Positions 10,639-19,340 of a stretch of 64,000 nt of DNA are shown piece by piece. Positions within the stretch are counted from its first letter, which is position 1. Each line of letters starts with the position of its first letter. Location: assembly GCA_943787265.1 (NCBI GenBank), contig CALSLT010000015.1, positions 163,152 to 227,151 of the forward strand. The letters are read 5' to 3'. The notes below the pieces were generated by a model. The model did not search any database. It was not told the DNA's origin and worked only from the letters and a program-made list of their open reading frames with translations. The stretch is from an uncultured Planctomycetaceae bacterium (GTDB taxonomy: Bacteria > Planctomycetota > Planctomycetia > Planctomycetales > Planctomycetaceae). The position numbers were made by a program, and so were the translations under genes.

Positions 10639-11769
10639 ATGACTCGACAGATCCGCTGGGCATTCAGTGCTCTCGCAGGTGCGGCTGTCCTCACCTCTGC
10701 ATCAGCCGTCTCGGCCCAATGGTTCTCATCGCCGGGCTGTGGCTGTGCAACTCAGCCAGTTGCTCGTCCCGTCGCCCAGCAGTGTTTCCAACAGGTGCCG
10801 GTCACTCAGTATCAGCAGGTCAAACACAAAGTGCGACGACCTGTCACTGAGGTTTCGTATGTCGATCAGCCGGTCACAACCTACCGACCGGTCGTCGAGA
10901 CGAAGACTGTCGACGTCCCGGTAACCACCTACCAGAACGTGACCGAGTATCAGACTCGCACAACGCAGACCGGTAGCTGGCAGACCAACTATCACTGCCG
11001 CCAGAAGCTGTCTCCGTGTCAGTACGATCCGTCGCCAAGCCCGCTGGGATGGCTGAACCGTTCGGCTTATCGAATCCGCTCGGCATTCACTCCGAAAGTT
11101 GTCGCGACTCGGCAGTTTGTTCCTCGAACATGCACGGCTCAGGTGCCTGTGACTCGACGAGTCGCGGTGCAGTCTGTCCGTCAGCAGACGTACAAAGTCA
11201 CAAAGTACGTTCCTGAGCAGACCACTCGCCGAGTTGCTGTGAACAAAGTTCGCTGGGTTGAAGAAGAAGTCGTCGCCATGAAGCCGATCACTGTCATGCA
11301 GACAGTCCCGGTGACCCGTACCGCTTACGGATACGGCAACTACGCCCCGACTAATCGAACAGCGTGGGGATTCAGCAACTACGCACCGACAACTCAAACG
11401 GCCTACGGTTGGAACACGATCAGTGCTCCAGCAACAACCATCTCGCTGGCTCCGACACCTGATCCAGTCAGTGCTGCCAAGCCAGCGACAACACGAGCAG
11501 CTTCACGACAGGCTGACGACATTAACCGAGCACACGACGATCGCGGCGAAGTCAACAGCATCGAACGTAACCAGGAACCAGTCCGACGCAGTGCTGTTGA
11601 GAATCCGGGCCGAGGTCTTGGTCAACGATCAATGTTCGAGCCAGTTCGACCTCGCTCCAACCGAGCTGCTGGAATCGCACGAGTCGGCGGCTGGAAAGCC
11701 AGCACTCCGACTGCAGAAGTCTCACCAATCCTCCCTCCAGTGAGTATGCCAATCGCGGCCGCTCACTGA
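10639..11769 (+). CDS. Secreted Val/Thr/Tyr-repeat planctomycete envelope protein
   Basis: A 376-residue exported protein. I place the start at ATG 10639 because AGGAAGG precedes it; the frame is open upstream to a TTG at 10621. A signal peptide (FSALAGAAVLTSASAVSA) is followed by a Cys-rich start (CGCATQ). About 170 residues follow with a recurring pattern of PVTxYxxV and xPVTRRVAV units (for example QPVTTYRPVVETKTVDVPV), then three near-repeats of TAYGYGNYAPTNR type, and a low-complexity Ala/Arg/Asp tail. The pattern resembles YTV-type proteins described from planctomycete envelopes. A structural role at the cell surface is inference. It is flanked by terminators on both sides, so it is probably monocistronic. 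Confidence 0.65.
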   Translation: MTRQIRWAFSALAGAAVLTSASAVSAQWFSSPGCGCATQPVARPVAQQCFQQVPVTQYQQVKHKVRRPVTEVSYVDQPVTTYRPVVETKTVDVPVTTYQNVTEYQTRTTQTGSWQTNYHCRQKLSPCQYDPSPSPLGWLNRSAYRIRSAFTPKVVATRQFVPRTCTAQVPVTRRVAVQSVRQQTYKVTKYVPEQTTRRVAVNKVRWVEEEVVAMKPITVMQTVPVTRTAYGYGNYAPTNRTAWGFSNYAPTTQTAYGWNTISAPATTISLAPTPDPVSAAKPATTRAASRQADDINRAHDDRGEVNSIERNQEPVRRSAVENPGRGLGQRSMFEPVRPRSNRAAGIARVGGWKASTPTAEVSPILPPVSMPIAAAH

Positions 11770-11931
11770 TCTTCCCGCCGGTTCTATCCGGCAGCCGGGC
11801 TCCATCCGGCAACGTTTCTCCCTTCCCTCCCTCCCTTCTCTTCTCCCCCTCTCCCTTCTTGTAAGCAGCGTCCTCCCTCCCAGGTTGCTTACAAGGCAGT
11901 CTCCCCTCCGCTGCGTTTCTCTCTTCCCCGC

Positions 11932-11962
11932 GGCACCGGTATCACACCGGTGCCCTTTTTTG
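11932..11962 (+). terminator. Intrinsic terminator
   Basis: Stem GGCACCGGT (11932-11940) and ACCGGTGCC (11946-11954) with a 5-base loop, followed by CTTTTTTG. It ends transcription from the secreted repeat protein gene. The 160 bases before it are strikingly rich in CCCTTCT/CTCCC pyrimidine runs. The rest of the 11770-12133 gap holds one GCCACAGAG-type arm and the leader of the thioredoxin gene. Confidence 0.85.
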
Positions 11963-12001
11963 TGCGCGGAGATAATCTCCGAGCTTGATCAGAAGGTTTC
12001 T

Positions 12002-12019
12002 GCCACAGAGAGCACAGAG
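12002..12019. repeat. Single arm of the GCCACAGAG repeat family
   Basis: GCCACAGAGAGCACAGAG differs by one base from the reverse complement of the right arm of the hairpin at 2200-2217. Here no complementary arm is seen nearby, so it may be a half-element. Confidence 0.5.
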
Positions 12020-12133
12020 GCCTATTTTGAGGGAACGGATTTCGAACGTGTGTCAGAGTTAGTATCCTCGCTGCCAGTTCGCGTTTCGAAACTCGTATCC
12101 AGCACACACCTGACATTCAAAACTGAGGGCACA

Positions 12134-13132
12134 ATGACCCACTCCTCATTCAGGCGACTTACAACCGTCGCCGTATTTGCTGCGGCAACTCTTTCATCCG
12201 CCCAGCTATCAACTAGAAGTTTCGCCGACGAAGCTCCAGCGACGACATTCGAATCGATTATCGCCGAACAGACGCGAGCGACCTTTGACCGGGTCACGAA
12301 GTACGTCGATGAAAATGGCGATGCGGCGGATGCCGAGCGTGCATGGCAGTGGCTGTTTGTCACGGCGCTCGGACACGGATTCGAAACGGAAGCCGTGGAA
12401 CTCGCCCGAACCTACATGAAATCTCCGAATGCCTCAGCGGCGACGCGAGGAGTTGCTCAGCAGACTCTCGCCATCGGACTGGCCAAAGGTGGCAAATCAG
12501 AAGAAGCCGTCGAACTCTTCACTTCACAGCTTCGATTCGCAAGGTTTCAATCCGGCGGCACGCTAATCGAATTCGGTCGACGACTGGCAACTCAACTCCA
12601 GCTCGCACGCGACTTTGCTGCCGCTCGACACGTGTACGAAGAAATCGCCAGCAAATTCTTCCTGAACGCTGACGTTCGCAGTCTGTGCGAAAACCGAATC
12701 AAGAAGATGGACATGGTCGACCAGCCAGCTCCCGAGGTCGAAGGCTCAGACATCACCGGCGGCACCGTCAGCCTTGCAAGTCTCGAAGGCAAAGTCGTAC
12801 TTATCGACTTCTGGGCAACAAACTGCCCGCCCTGCCTCGAAGAGATGCCCAACCTGAAGCAAATTTATGCCGACTACCACGATGACGGATTTGAGATCAT
12901 CGGCATCAGCCTCGACGAAGATCCTTCGATCGTCGAGCAATTCACAGCTCGGACAAAAATCACCTGGCCGATGATCGTTGAACGAGGCACCGTCGACTCA
13001 CTCCGGCAAAGCTACTTCGTTCCAACAATTCCGTCGTTGTTCATCGTGGATCAAAGCGGAAAGCTGCACCAGTTCGACGTCCGCGGCAAAGACCTGCGAA
13101 GCGTGATTCAGAAACTGCTGAAAAACTCTTAA
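12134..13132 (+). CDS. Secreted TlpA-like thioredoxin-fold protein
   Basis: A 332-residue exported protein. The frame is open further upstream, but ATG 12134 gives a proper signal peptide (LTTVAVFAAATLSSAQL), so I choose it. Residues ~35-190 are helical and TPR-like. Residues ~197-332 are an AhpC/TSA-type thioredoxin domain: VVLIDFWATNCPPCLEEMPN with the active-site pair C231/C234, then GISLDEDPSIVEQF and a cis-Pro region (VPTIPSLFIVD). Such proteins reduce or exchange disulfides in exported proteins. The stop codon directly abuts the stop of fliM on the other strand, with no gap between the two genes. Confidence 0.82.
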   Translation: MTHSSFRRLTTVAVFAAATLSSAQLSTRSFADEAPATTFESIIAEQTRATFDRVTKYVDENGDAADAERAWQWLFVTALGHGFETEAVELARTYMKSPNASAATRGVAQQTLAIGLAKGGKSEEAVELFTSQLRFARFQSGGTLIEFGRRLATQLQLARDFAAARHVYEEIASKFFLNADVRSLCENRIKKMDMVDQPAPEVEGSDITGGTVSLASLEGKVVLIDFWATNCPPCLEEMPNLKQIYADYHDDGFEIIGISLDEDPSIVEQFTARTKITWPMIVERGTVDSLRQSYFVPTIPSLFIVDQSGKLHQFDVRGKDLRSVIQKLLKNS

Positions 13133-14161
13133 CTACGGTGTATCGTCCGGTTTCGGCTCCAAGCCTAGCGCCTGAGCTGGAGATTCGAGCATCTCCGTAA
13201 TACGGATCGCTTTTTTGCCGCGATAAACACCGGGCATTCCTCGGAACATCGGCCGGCCGCTGATCTTGATAGCAGCCCCAAGTTCAGCCGGCGCCTCGGT
13301 CATGATGATGTCGCCAACTTCCAGATTCATGACATCGGCAGTCGAGAGTTCTGTTTCCGCAATCTCAACATTCAGTTCGACGTTGGCCATCGTGAGGCTG
13401 GCATTCAGGTTCGTCTTCTGAGCGTCGTCCAAGTCACGTTGCACATGCGAGCCCCAACTTGTTGAGGTGAGCTTGCTGGCTTTCGACTCGATCGTATTAA
13501 ACGGGATGCACAAATTGAGAATACCGCGAGATTCTCCGAATGTGATTTCAAAGCTGATCAGCACGACAACTTCGTTCGGCGGAACGATCTGCACAAGCTG
13601 CGGGTTACTTTCGATCTGAACGACCTTGAGCTGCAGGTCGCAGATGTCCGCCCAGGCGTTCGACAGAGCTTCCAGGATTAGATCGGTAACCCGCGTCGCC
13701 AGCCGCACTTCGATTTGAGTGAGAGGGCGTTGAACGTCTCCGTCACCCTGAGCTTCACGGCTCGCCCCCAACAAACGGTCGACAATCGGAAATACGATAC
13801 AGGGGTTGAGGTCGAGGATGATCTTTCCGTCGAGACCTTTTGAATCAACGAGAATGAAGCACGTTGGGTCTTCAAGACTGAAAACGAACTCGCTGTAAGT
13901 AAGCTGGTCAACGCTGATCAGTTTGACTTCGCAGATGTTCCGAAGCATCGCACTCAGAGCGGCACTCAACTCGCGGCTGAAGCCTTCATGCAGCGTCTGG
14001 AACGCCTGCATCTGCTCTTTGGAAACTCGCTCCGGGCGTTTGAAATCGTAAATCGAAACGCGGGCCGCGTAGTCCGACTCTTTCCCTGCACCGGCAGCGT
14101 CACCGGGCTCAAGAGCTGCCAGCAACGATTCGACTTCTGATTGGCTGAGAACGTCTGCCAT
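13133..14161 (-). CDS. fliM: Flagellar motor switch protein FliM
   Basis: A 342-residue protein starting MADVLSQSEVESLLAAL, the typical FliM N-terminus. The middle domain (KRPERVSKEQMQAFQTLHEGFSR ... LISVDQLTYSEFVFSL) and the C-terminal SpoA/FliN-like domain (LNVEIAETELSTADVMNLEVGDII) are both present, and the length is normal. FliM sits in the C-ring of the basal body with FliG and FliN and binds phosphorylated CheY to change rotation direction. No other flagellar gene is nearby, so the locus is scattered, as often in planctomycetes. The canonical CheY-binding peptide at the very N-terminus (LSQxEIDxLL) is kept as LSQSEVESLL. Confidence 0.93.
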   Translation of the reverse strand: MADVLSQSEVESLLAALEPGDAAGAGKESDYAARVSIYDFKRPERVSKEQMQAFQTLHEGFSRELSAALSAMLRNICEVKLISVDQLTYSEFVFSLEDPTCFILVDSKGLDGKIILDLNPCIVFPIVDRLLGASREAQGDGDVQRPLTQIEVRLATRVTDLILEALSNAWADICDLQLKVVQIESNPQLVQIVPPNEVVVLISFEITFGESRGILNLCIPFNTIESKASKLTSTSWGSHVQRDLDDAQKTNLNASLTMANVELNVEIAETELSTADVMNLEVGDIIMTEAPAELGAAIKISGRPMFRGMPGVYRGKKAIRITEMLESPAQALGLEPKPDDTP

Positions 14162-14287
14162 CCGTGGCTGCTCCCAGGTTGAATCACCGAACTCCGCCCT
14201 TCTCTCTCGTCAGCCTTTGAGCGACTGCCCAGATGCTGACTGCGGACGATTATGATTTCGACGTTCGACCCTTCTGATGAGTTGAAG

Positions 14288-15559
14288 TTACCTGACCTGG
14301 CCGTTTCCGTGGACGATGTACTTGTAACTGGTCAATTCTCGAAGTCCGCATGGCCCGCGAGCATGAAACTTGTCTGTGCTGATACCGATTTCGGCTCCCA
14401 ATCCGTATTCACCGCCATCGTTAAACCGGGTGCTTGTGTTGACGTGAACCGCCGCCGAGTCGACTGATGCAGAGAACCGAGTGGCCGTTGGCAGGTCTCG
14501 AGTCACGATCGCGTCTGTGTGGTGCGAGCCGTACTGGTTGATATGAGTAATCGCGTCCTCGACATCGTCAACGACTTTGACCGACATAACGAGTTCGAGA
14601 AACTCCGTATAAAAGTCTTCGTCGGTCGCGGGCACTGAATCCGGGATTAATTCCTGCGACCTTGGACAGCATCGAAGTTCGACACCTGCTTCCTTCAACG
14701 CGTTAGCAATTCCTGGTAGCAGATCAGCGGCGACATCACGATGAATCAACAACGACTCGGCGGCGTTACAGACACCAGGCCGGTGAGTTTTGCTGTTCAC
14801 CACAATGTTCGTTGCCATCTCGGGGTCAGCAGCCTTGTCGACAAATACGTGGCAGTTTCCGTCGTAGTGCTTGATGACGGGCATCGCCGCGTCCTGAGCA
14901 ACTCGTTCGATCAAGCCTTTGCCGCCGCGAGGAATCGTCACATCGATCAGATCGCGAAGTCGCAGGAATGAGCCCACAGCTTCCCGATCAGTCGTATCGA
15001 CGAGCTGAACAGCGTCCCTGGGCAGACCGACTTCTTCCAAAGCTTCGACCAACAGACCGTGCATTGCATGGTTGCTGTGAAACGCCTCTTTTCCGCCTCG
15101 CAGAATCACCGCATTGCCACTCTTCACACAAATCGCGGCCGCATCGGCCGTCACATTCGGGCGTGATTCGAAAATGAAGAATACGACTCCAAGCGGCACT
15201 CGGACTCGCGTGACCAGCAAACCGTTTGGCCGAGTGTTGCTTTCGAAGATCTCGCCGATCGGATCGGGCAGTTTTGCGATCTCTTCCAGCGCCGCCGCGA
15301 CTCCTTCAATTCGGTTTTCGTCGAGCCGCAGTCGGTCGACCTGAGCATTCGTCAGTCCAAACGTCGGAGCCGCTTCAATGTCTTTTGCGTTGGCTTCGAG
15401 GATCGTCTCGGTCCGAGTCCGCAGCAATTCTGCCGACCGTTCAAGCCAGGCGTTCTTCTGCTCACCACGAGCCACGGCCAGCTCACGAGACGCCGTGCGG
15501 GCACGAACTGCCCACTCGTTTGCGTATTGATCAAAATTCGTTTGCGTAGAGTCAGTCAT
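14288..15559 (-). CDS. proA: Gamma-glutamyl phosphate reductase
   Basis: A 423-residue enzyme of proline biosynthesis that reduces L-glutamyl 5-phosphate to glutamate semialdehyde with NADPH. Family motifs are clear: VPLGVVFFIFESRPNVTADA, SGNAVILRGGKEA, IPRGGKGLIERV, and the catalytic cysteine C264 in HRPGVCNAAESLL. The C-terminus ends in GPCGLRELTSYKYIVHGNGQVR, as usual. The glutamate 5-kinase gene is not adjacent. A 126-base gap separates it from fliM on the same strand, so co-transcription is possible. Confidence 0.95.
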   Translation of the reverse strand: MTDSTQTNFDQYANEWAVRARTASRELAVARGEQKNAWLERSAELLRTRTETILEANAKDIEAAPTFGLTNAQVDRLRLDENRIEGVAAALEEIAKLPDPIGEIFESNTRPNGLLVTRVRVPLGVVFFIFESRPNVTADAAAICVKSGNAVILRGGKEAFHSNHAMHGLLVEALEEVGLPRDAVQLVDTTDREAVGSFLRLRDLIDVTIPRGGKGLIERVAQDAAMPVIKHYDGNCHVFVDKAADPEMATNIVVNSKTHRPGVCNAAESLLIHRDVAADLLPGIANALKEAGVELRCCPRSQELIPDSVPATDEDFYTEFLELVMSVKVVDDVEDAITHINQYGSHHTDAIVTRDLPTATRFSASVDSAAVHVNTSTRFNDGGEYGLGAEIGISTDKFHARGPCGLRELTSYKYIVHGNGQVR

Positions 15560-15850
15560 CAGAATTCTTCGATAAGGTCAAAACCGTCGGCGGGAGCAGG
15601 CTGAAATCACCTGAAATCTCGGTAACTCCAAGCCACGAGGGAGTATCCGGCAAGGGCAGAAACGTGTCAACGCGGCAAAATCGCGGCGGATACACTCAAT
15701 TCTTGAGACGCGTCCGTTGTGCAGGTTCGCGCCAGCGGCATCCTGATGCCGTTTCAGCAGCCGGTTTCTGGCACGACCATCGGAACGCGACCAAATGGAA
15801 TACTACAGTCGGCCGTGATGATTCGGCAGATCTGCAAACGATCTTTCAAA

Positions 15851-16300
15851 TCAGAACTCAAACGGGTCCAACTTCTCCGCGTAGTCTCCGGGGTTGAAAT
15901 TCACGAGCCGGCCTTCACGAAACACCAGAATCAGGCTTTGGCCATTACGATCCTGCTCCCATTTCCATGCTTCGTCGCCGCTCTGGTAGTAGCCGCCACC
16001 TTTTTTGATCCAAGTGTCGTCGTAGAGCCGCCGCCCTTCCTGGCCGACGATTCGACCAACTTCGGAAACAGACATTCCCGAACTGATCCGATTGGCCAGA
16101 AGCCATCGCAAATCTTCAGGATCCCGCGACTTCTGATAGCTCTGACGATGCTGTTCCTCGTCGCGGACACCAGCCTTCACCCCAAACATTTCGTCAAAGT
16201 TTGGAAGATTGCGGGCGGAAAACGATCCGCAGCCACTCGCGAGAAACGACACAACCGCGACCGCGATCAATGGCAAACGCCTGGAATTTGACGACAACAT
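15851..16300 (-). CDS. Small lipoprotein, function unknown
   Basis: A 149-residue protein. The open frame is longer upstream, but ATG at 16300 places a lipoprotein signal at the N-terminus: basic residues, hydrophobic LIAVAVVSFL and the lipobox LASGC at 20-24, so the mature protein should start at C24 and be lipid-anchored. The mature part contains EDLRWLLANRISSGMSVSEVGRIVG, which resembles the start of a SmpA/OmlA (BamE)-type fold, and then GGGYYQSGDEAWKWEQDRNGQSLILVFREGRLVNF. A BamE-like or DUF3192-like role is possible but not shown. Confidence 0.7.
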   Translation of the reverse strand: MLSSNSRRLPLIAVAVVSFLASGCGSFSARNLPNFDEMFGVKAGVRDEEQHRQSYQKSRDPEDLRWLLANRISSGMSVSEVGRIVGQEGRRLYDDTWIKKGGGYYQSGDEAWKWEQDRNGQSLILVFREGRLVNFNPGDYAEKLDPFEF

Positions 16301-16708
16301 CTTCACAATCCTTGTTCGTGATGGGCCGGCCAGAAGTCTCGAGTGTTCGACCGCTGCCCGTCGTGTTCCGTCAATTGATCCGGTAAGTCCGATTTCAACG
16401 TCTTGTTGCGCGAACATACGCGAGAGGTGCCGGTAAGGCAGGTACGATTGAATCTGCAGATCAATCGTCAAAGTGAAGCGACAACCTGCGACCACGTCAG
16501 TCGTTGAGGCAGTAACGCGTTGATTCTGCAGATCTTGCGTTGATATAGTCGATCCTGAAAATACGTGGAAGACGGCCTCGCGCGGTGCTGAATCTGCGCC
16601 GCACACTTTCCGTTCGTACCCGGATGCTGTTTGAATTCTCTCACTCGAGAAGATTCTTCGCATCCAACCAGTTCTTGTATGTCCGCCCCGGACGACGGAG
16701 CACCACTG
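16301..16708. other. Divergent intergenic region
   Basis: About 410 bases between the lipoprotein gene (minus) and the secreted protein gene (plus). It should carry both promoters. Several frames are open here on both strands but show no signal peptide, domain or conserved motif. I see no repeat or hairpin worth naming. Confidence 0.4.
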
Positions 16709-17728
16709 ATGAGCACTCCTCGAAAACATCTCTTCTCAACTGCCGCCTGGTGCTTCGCTGCGTTTGCCATGCTGGGAAGCGTGGCCGTCGCGCAGAAAGT
16801 CCAAACCAAAGGTGGATTCGACCTGGTGGCAAAACCCGTCGCGACCGGCGAAGAACGACAGGCCCAACCGGACCTGTGGATTTTCGAGCTTGAATTCAAA
16901 TCTCTTCGCATGATTGAAGTACCAACCACCGACGCCCGGACCGGTACGAAGCGACCAGAGCTGCTTTACTACCTGGTTTACAAAGCGATCAATCGAGAGA
17001 TCGATCGCAAGCAAGAGGACCAGGACCGAGTTCCTGTCAATGACCTCGGAGCGAATCCGCCAACCGGCTTCTTCGTTCCAGAAATTTCACTCATCGCAAC
17101 TGACAACGGAAAACGCACCGTCATCAGAGATTCGGTGATTCCGGAAGCTCAAAGCGTGATCAGCCGTCGCGAACGTCTTCGCCTCTTGAACTCAGTCGAA
17201 GCCTCGCAGCCAATCCCACCGACTGTTCCGAAAGATGCCGAAGATCCAGAGGGCTTCTACGGCGTCGCAATTTTCAGGGCCGTCCCCGCTGACACTGACT
17301 ACTTCACCATTTTTCTGGCAGGCTTCTCTAACGGATACAAGCTCGTGAAGGGTCCGGTCTCTTACGACGATCTGAAAACTCGCGCCGACGAAGGAAACCT
17401 TCTTGTTAGCGATCAGGTCTGGAACGGCGTCCTGACAGACCAATGGCGAGCGGCCGCTCAGGTGGGCGACCTGCTTCGCGATAATAAATTCCCACCAGAC
17501 GGAGCTGCCGCTCAGCAGTGGTATTACACAGTGACGAATGAACGAGTCGACGATGGAGTGATCGTCTGGCGCAAAACGCTGACGCAGGACTTCTGGCGAC
17601 CGGGTGACAGCTTCGATCAGAACGAGCGAGAGATTAAAGAGAAAACCAAGCCGCTCTGGATCTATCGCCCGGACGACGCTCGTGATCCGAAACCCAGTGC
17701 CGTCGAGACTGCGTCCTCAGCACCTTAG
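16709..17728 (+). CDS. Secreted hypothetical protein
   Basis: A 339-residue exported protein with a signal peptide from ATG 16709 (FSTAAWCFAAFAMLGSVAVAQ); ATG 16679 in the same frame is possible but gives a worse signal. The mature part reads LWIFELEFKSLRMIEVPT near the start and VWNGVLTDQWRAAAQVGDLL later, with a mixed alpha/beta, mostly hydrophilic composition. It looks like a planctomycete-specific family with no assigned function. An intrinsic terminator follows at 17762, so it is a single-gene unit. Confidence 0.65.
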   Translation: MSTPRKHLFSTAAWCFAAFAMLGSVAVAQKVQTKGGFDLVAKPVATGEERQAQPDLWIFELEFKSLRMIEVPTTDARTGTKRPELLYYLVYKAINREIDRKQEDQDRVPVNDLGANPPTGFFVPEISLIATDNGKRTVIRDSVIPEAQSVISRRERLRLLNSVEASQPIPPTVPKDAEDPEGFYGVAIFRAVPADTDYFTIFLAGFSNGYKLVKGPVSYDDLKTRADEGNLLVSDQVWNGVLTDQWRAAAQVGDLLRDNKFPPDGAAAQQWYYTVTNERVDDGVIVWRKTLTQDFWRPGDSFDQNEREIKEKTKPLWIYRPDDARDPKPSAVETASSAP

Positions 17729-17761
17729 TTATCCCCAACGTTCAAAACTGAATTGAATACC

Positions 17762-17797
17762 AAAGCCTCCCGTGCATCGCATTGGGAGGCTTTTCTT
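17762..17797 (+). terminator. Intrinsic terminator
   Basis: Arms AAAGCCTCCC (17762-17771) and GGGAGGCTTT (17784-17793) are perfectly complementary with a 12-base loop, followed by TCTTTT. It lies 34 bases after the stop of the secreted hypothetical protein. Confidence 0.9.
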
Positions 17798-17971
17798 TTG
17801 CGGACGGATCTCCGGATTCCTGGATTTTGACTGAGATTCTCAGACTTCAAAATCCGTACAGGACCGCTGATCCTTCATGAATCGGCCGCGTTTTCTCTGG
17901 CATGAATGAATCCGGCGAGGCAGTTCATTTCGAGCGAGCCTTTAGGTCCGGTTCCGAGAAAGGATGCAGCC

Positions 17972-18949
17972 ATGTCTACAGTCACAAAGTCCGCCGTTAC
18001 GAAAGGTTCGCAGAAGTCACCAGGCATGTTTTTCCAGGTGGTGAAAGCCGCAATTCTGACTCCGTTGGCGGTGATTTTCTGGCCGGTCGCGAAAGTCTGG
18101 AACGGTTTCTACACCCACTTCCTGTCGTATCTAATCGGACGAGTTGTCCGAGACAGAGACCGAATCTATCGAATCCGATTCGTGTGGTACGGCGACTCGA
18201 TTTACCTGCACCCAATGATCTGGGGAAGCCTTGCTCTGTTCGGTCTGACGGCCGGAGGAGTGATCACAGCCGGATGGGCCTTACTTGTTTGGTTCGTGGC
18301 ACTTTTCGTCTGCTACATCACGATCCTTTACAACTTCGACATCATCCGTTGCTCGATTCTGGCAACGGGCATTGTCGCATTCTTCGGGCTGGCTCACTTT
18401 GCCACCGTTGAACTCGCCTGGAACCCGCTGACGGCTGTCGCTGAGCATGTTCGACTTCTGGACGCATCGGTGTCTCCCGGCTTCTTCGTGGCAGCGGCCT
18501 ACGTGTTCGCCGCGTTGATCTCGGCAGAAGTCGTCTGGGCGTGGTTGTTTCATCGAGTCGAAATCGACGAGTCGTACGTCTACGAGCATCAGTTCATGAA
18601 GACATCGACTCGCGAGCCGATCTTTGCTCGAGGACTGAAGCGGGAAACGCGAGACATTCTCGAACTGATCCTGCTCGGTGCGGGCGACATTCAGCACCGG
18701 ACCCGCAAGGGATACCGCTGCTTCAAAAATGTTCCATTCGCTTCGCTGTGGCTGGGAACGGCGATCGACTCTCTGTTGGACTTTCGCCGCAAGGGCGAAA
18801 TCGCCTTGCAGAAAGACGGGCACGACGATGCTGCCGATGTACGAGTCTCAGACGCCAATCCAGAACTGGCGGACGAACTGGAAGGCGATGACGACATGGA
18901 CGATGACATCGACAGTGGTGATGACGACGGAGCCGATGACATGCTTTAA
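17972..18949 (+). CDS. Polytopic membrane protein with acidic C-terminal tail
   Basis: A 325-residue protein. ATG 17972 is chosen because GAGAAAGG lies just upstream; the frame is open from 17906. About four to five hydrophobic segments can be seen: around residues 25-45, WGSLALFGLTAGGVITAGWALL, FVALFVCYITILYNF, SILATGIVAFFGLAHFATV and PGFFVAAAYVFAALISAEVVWAW. The soluble C-terminal ~110 residues contain FARGLKRETRDILELILLGAGDIQHRTRKGYRCFKNVP, a membrane-PH-like beta pattern, and end in a run dominated by Asp and Gly. The family is not recognised. A strong terminator follows immediately. Confidence 0.65.
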   Translation: MSTVTKSAVTKGSQKSPGMFFQVVKAAILTPLAVIFWPVAKVWNGFYTHFLSYLIGRVVRDRDRIYRIRFVWYGDSIYLHPMIWGSLALFGLTAGGVITAGWALLVWFVALFVCYITILYNFDIIRCSILATGIVAFFGLAHFATVELAWNPLTAVAEHVRLLDASVSPGFFVAAAYVFAALISAEVVWAWLFHRVEIDESYVYEHQFMKTSTREPIFARGLKRETRDILELILLGAGDIQHRTRKGYRCFKNVPFASLWLGTAIDSLLDFRRKGEIALQKDGHDDAADVRVSDANPELADELEGDDDMDDDIDSGDDDGADDML

Positions 18950-18982
18950 GTCGGAAAATCGTTAAACCAGCGGACAGCTTCA

Positions 18983-19015
18983 AGCGGCACATGGACTTCC
19001 ATGTGCCGCTCTTTT
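18983..19015 (+). terminator. Intrinsic terminator
   Basis: Arms AGCGGCACATGG (18983-18994) and CCATGTGCCGCT (18999-19010) form a 12-bp perfect stem with a 4-base loop, followed by CTTTTC. It lies 33 bases after the stop codon of the membrane protein gene. Confidence 0.9.
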
Positions 19016-19340
19016 CGGATTGCCCAGCAAGCGTCTGCGCGATCCGATAACCGGTAGAGTTTCAACAGGCTGTGCGACCAGAAATCTCAACGCAACCGCG
19101 AGAGTCAAACAGGCTTTCGTCAGTCCGTATTTTTCTCCCATTGGTCCGATCGTTGAGCACTTTGAGACATTCGCCTCGCCGCCCTACCGCTCGGTGCCGA
19201 TCCAACAGCTATAGTCCAATTGTCGCTGTGATATTTAGCGTTCACGGCTGATTGCTTGCTGGCGTATTGTTCCCTCGTCGGCTCGTGGATTAACTTGCGT
19301 TGTCACCCGCCGCTGGCCGTATGGAGTTTGCCCCGGTTTC
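19016..19340. other. Intergenic leader before the GAF-HlyD gene
   Basis: About 325 bases with no gene or RNA that I can support. It presumably holds the promoter for the two-gene adaptor operon that starts at 19341. Confidence 0.35.

Noticed and set aside
10726..11397. 223-codon open frame on the minus strand
   Set aside because: It is antisense to the repeat-rich secreted protein; its Arg/Ser/Asp-rich sequence is the shadow of Val/Thr/Tyr repeats.
11770..11930. Pyrimidine-rich tract (CCCTTCT/CTCCC runs) as a regulatory element
   Set aside because: It is low-complexity sequence between a stop codon and a terminator; no structure or motif supports a function.
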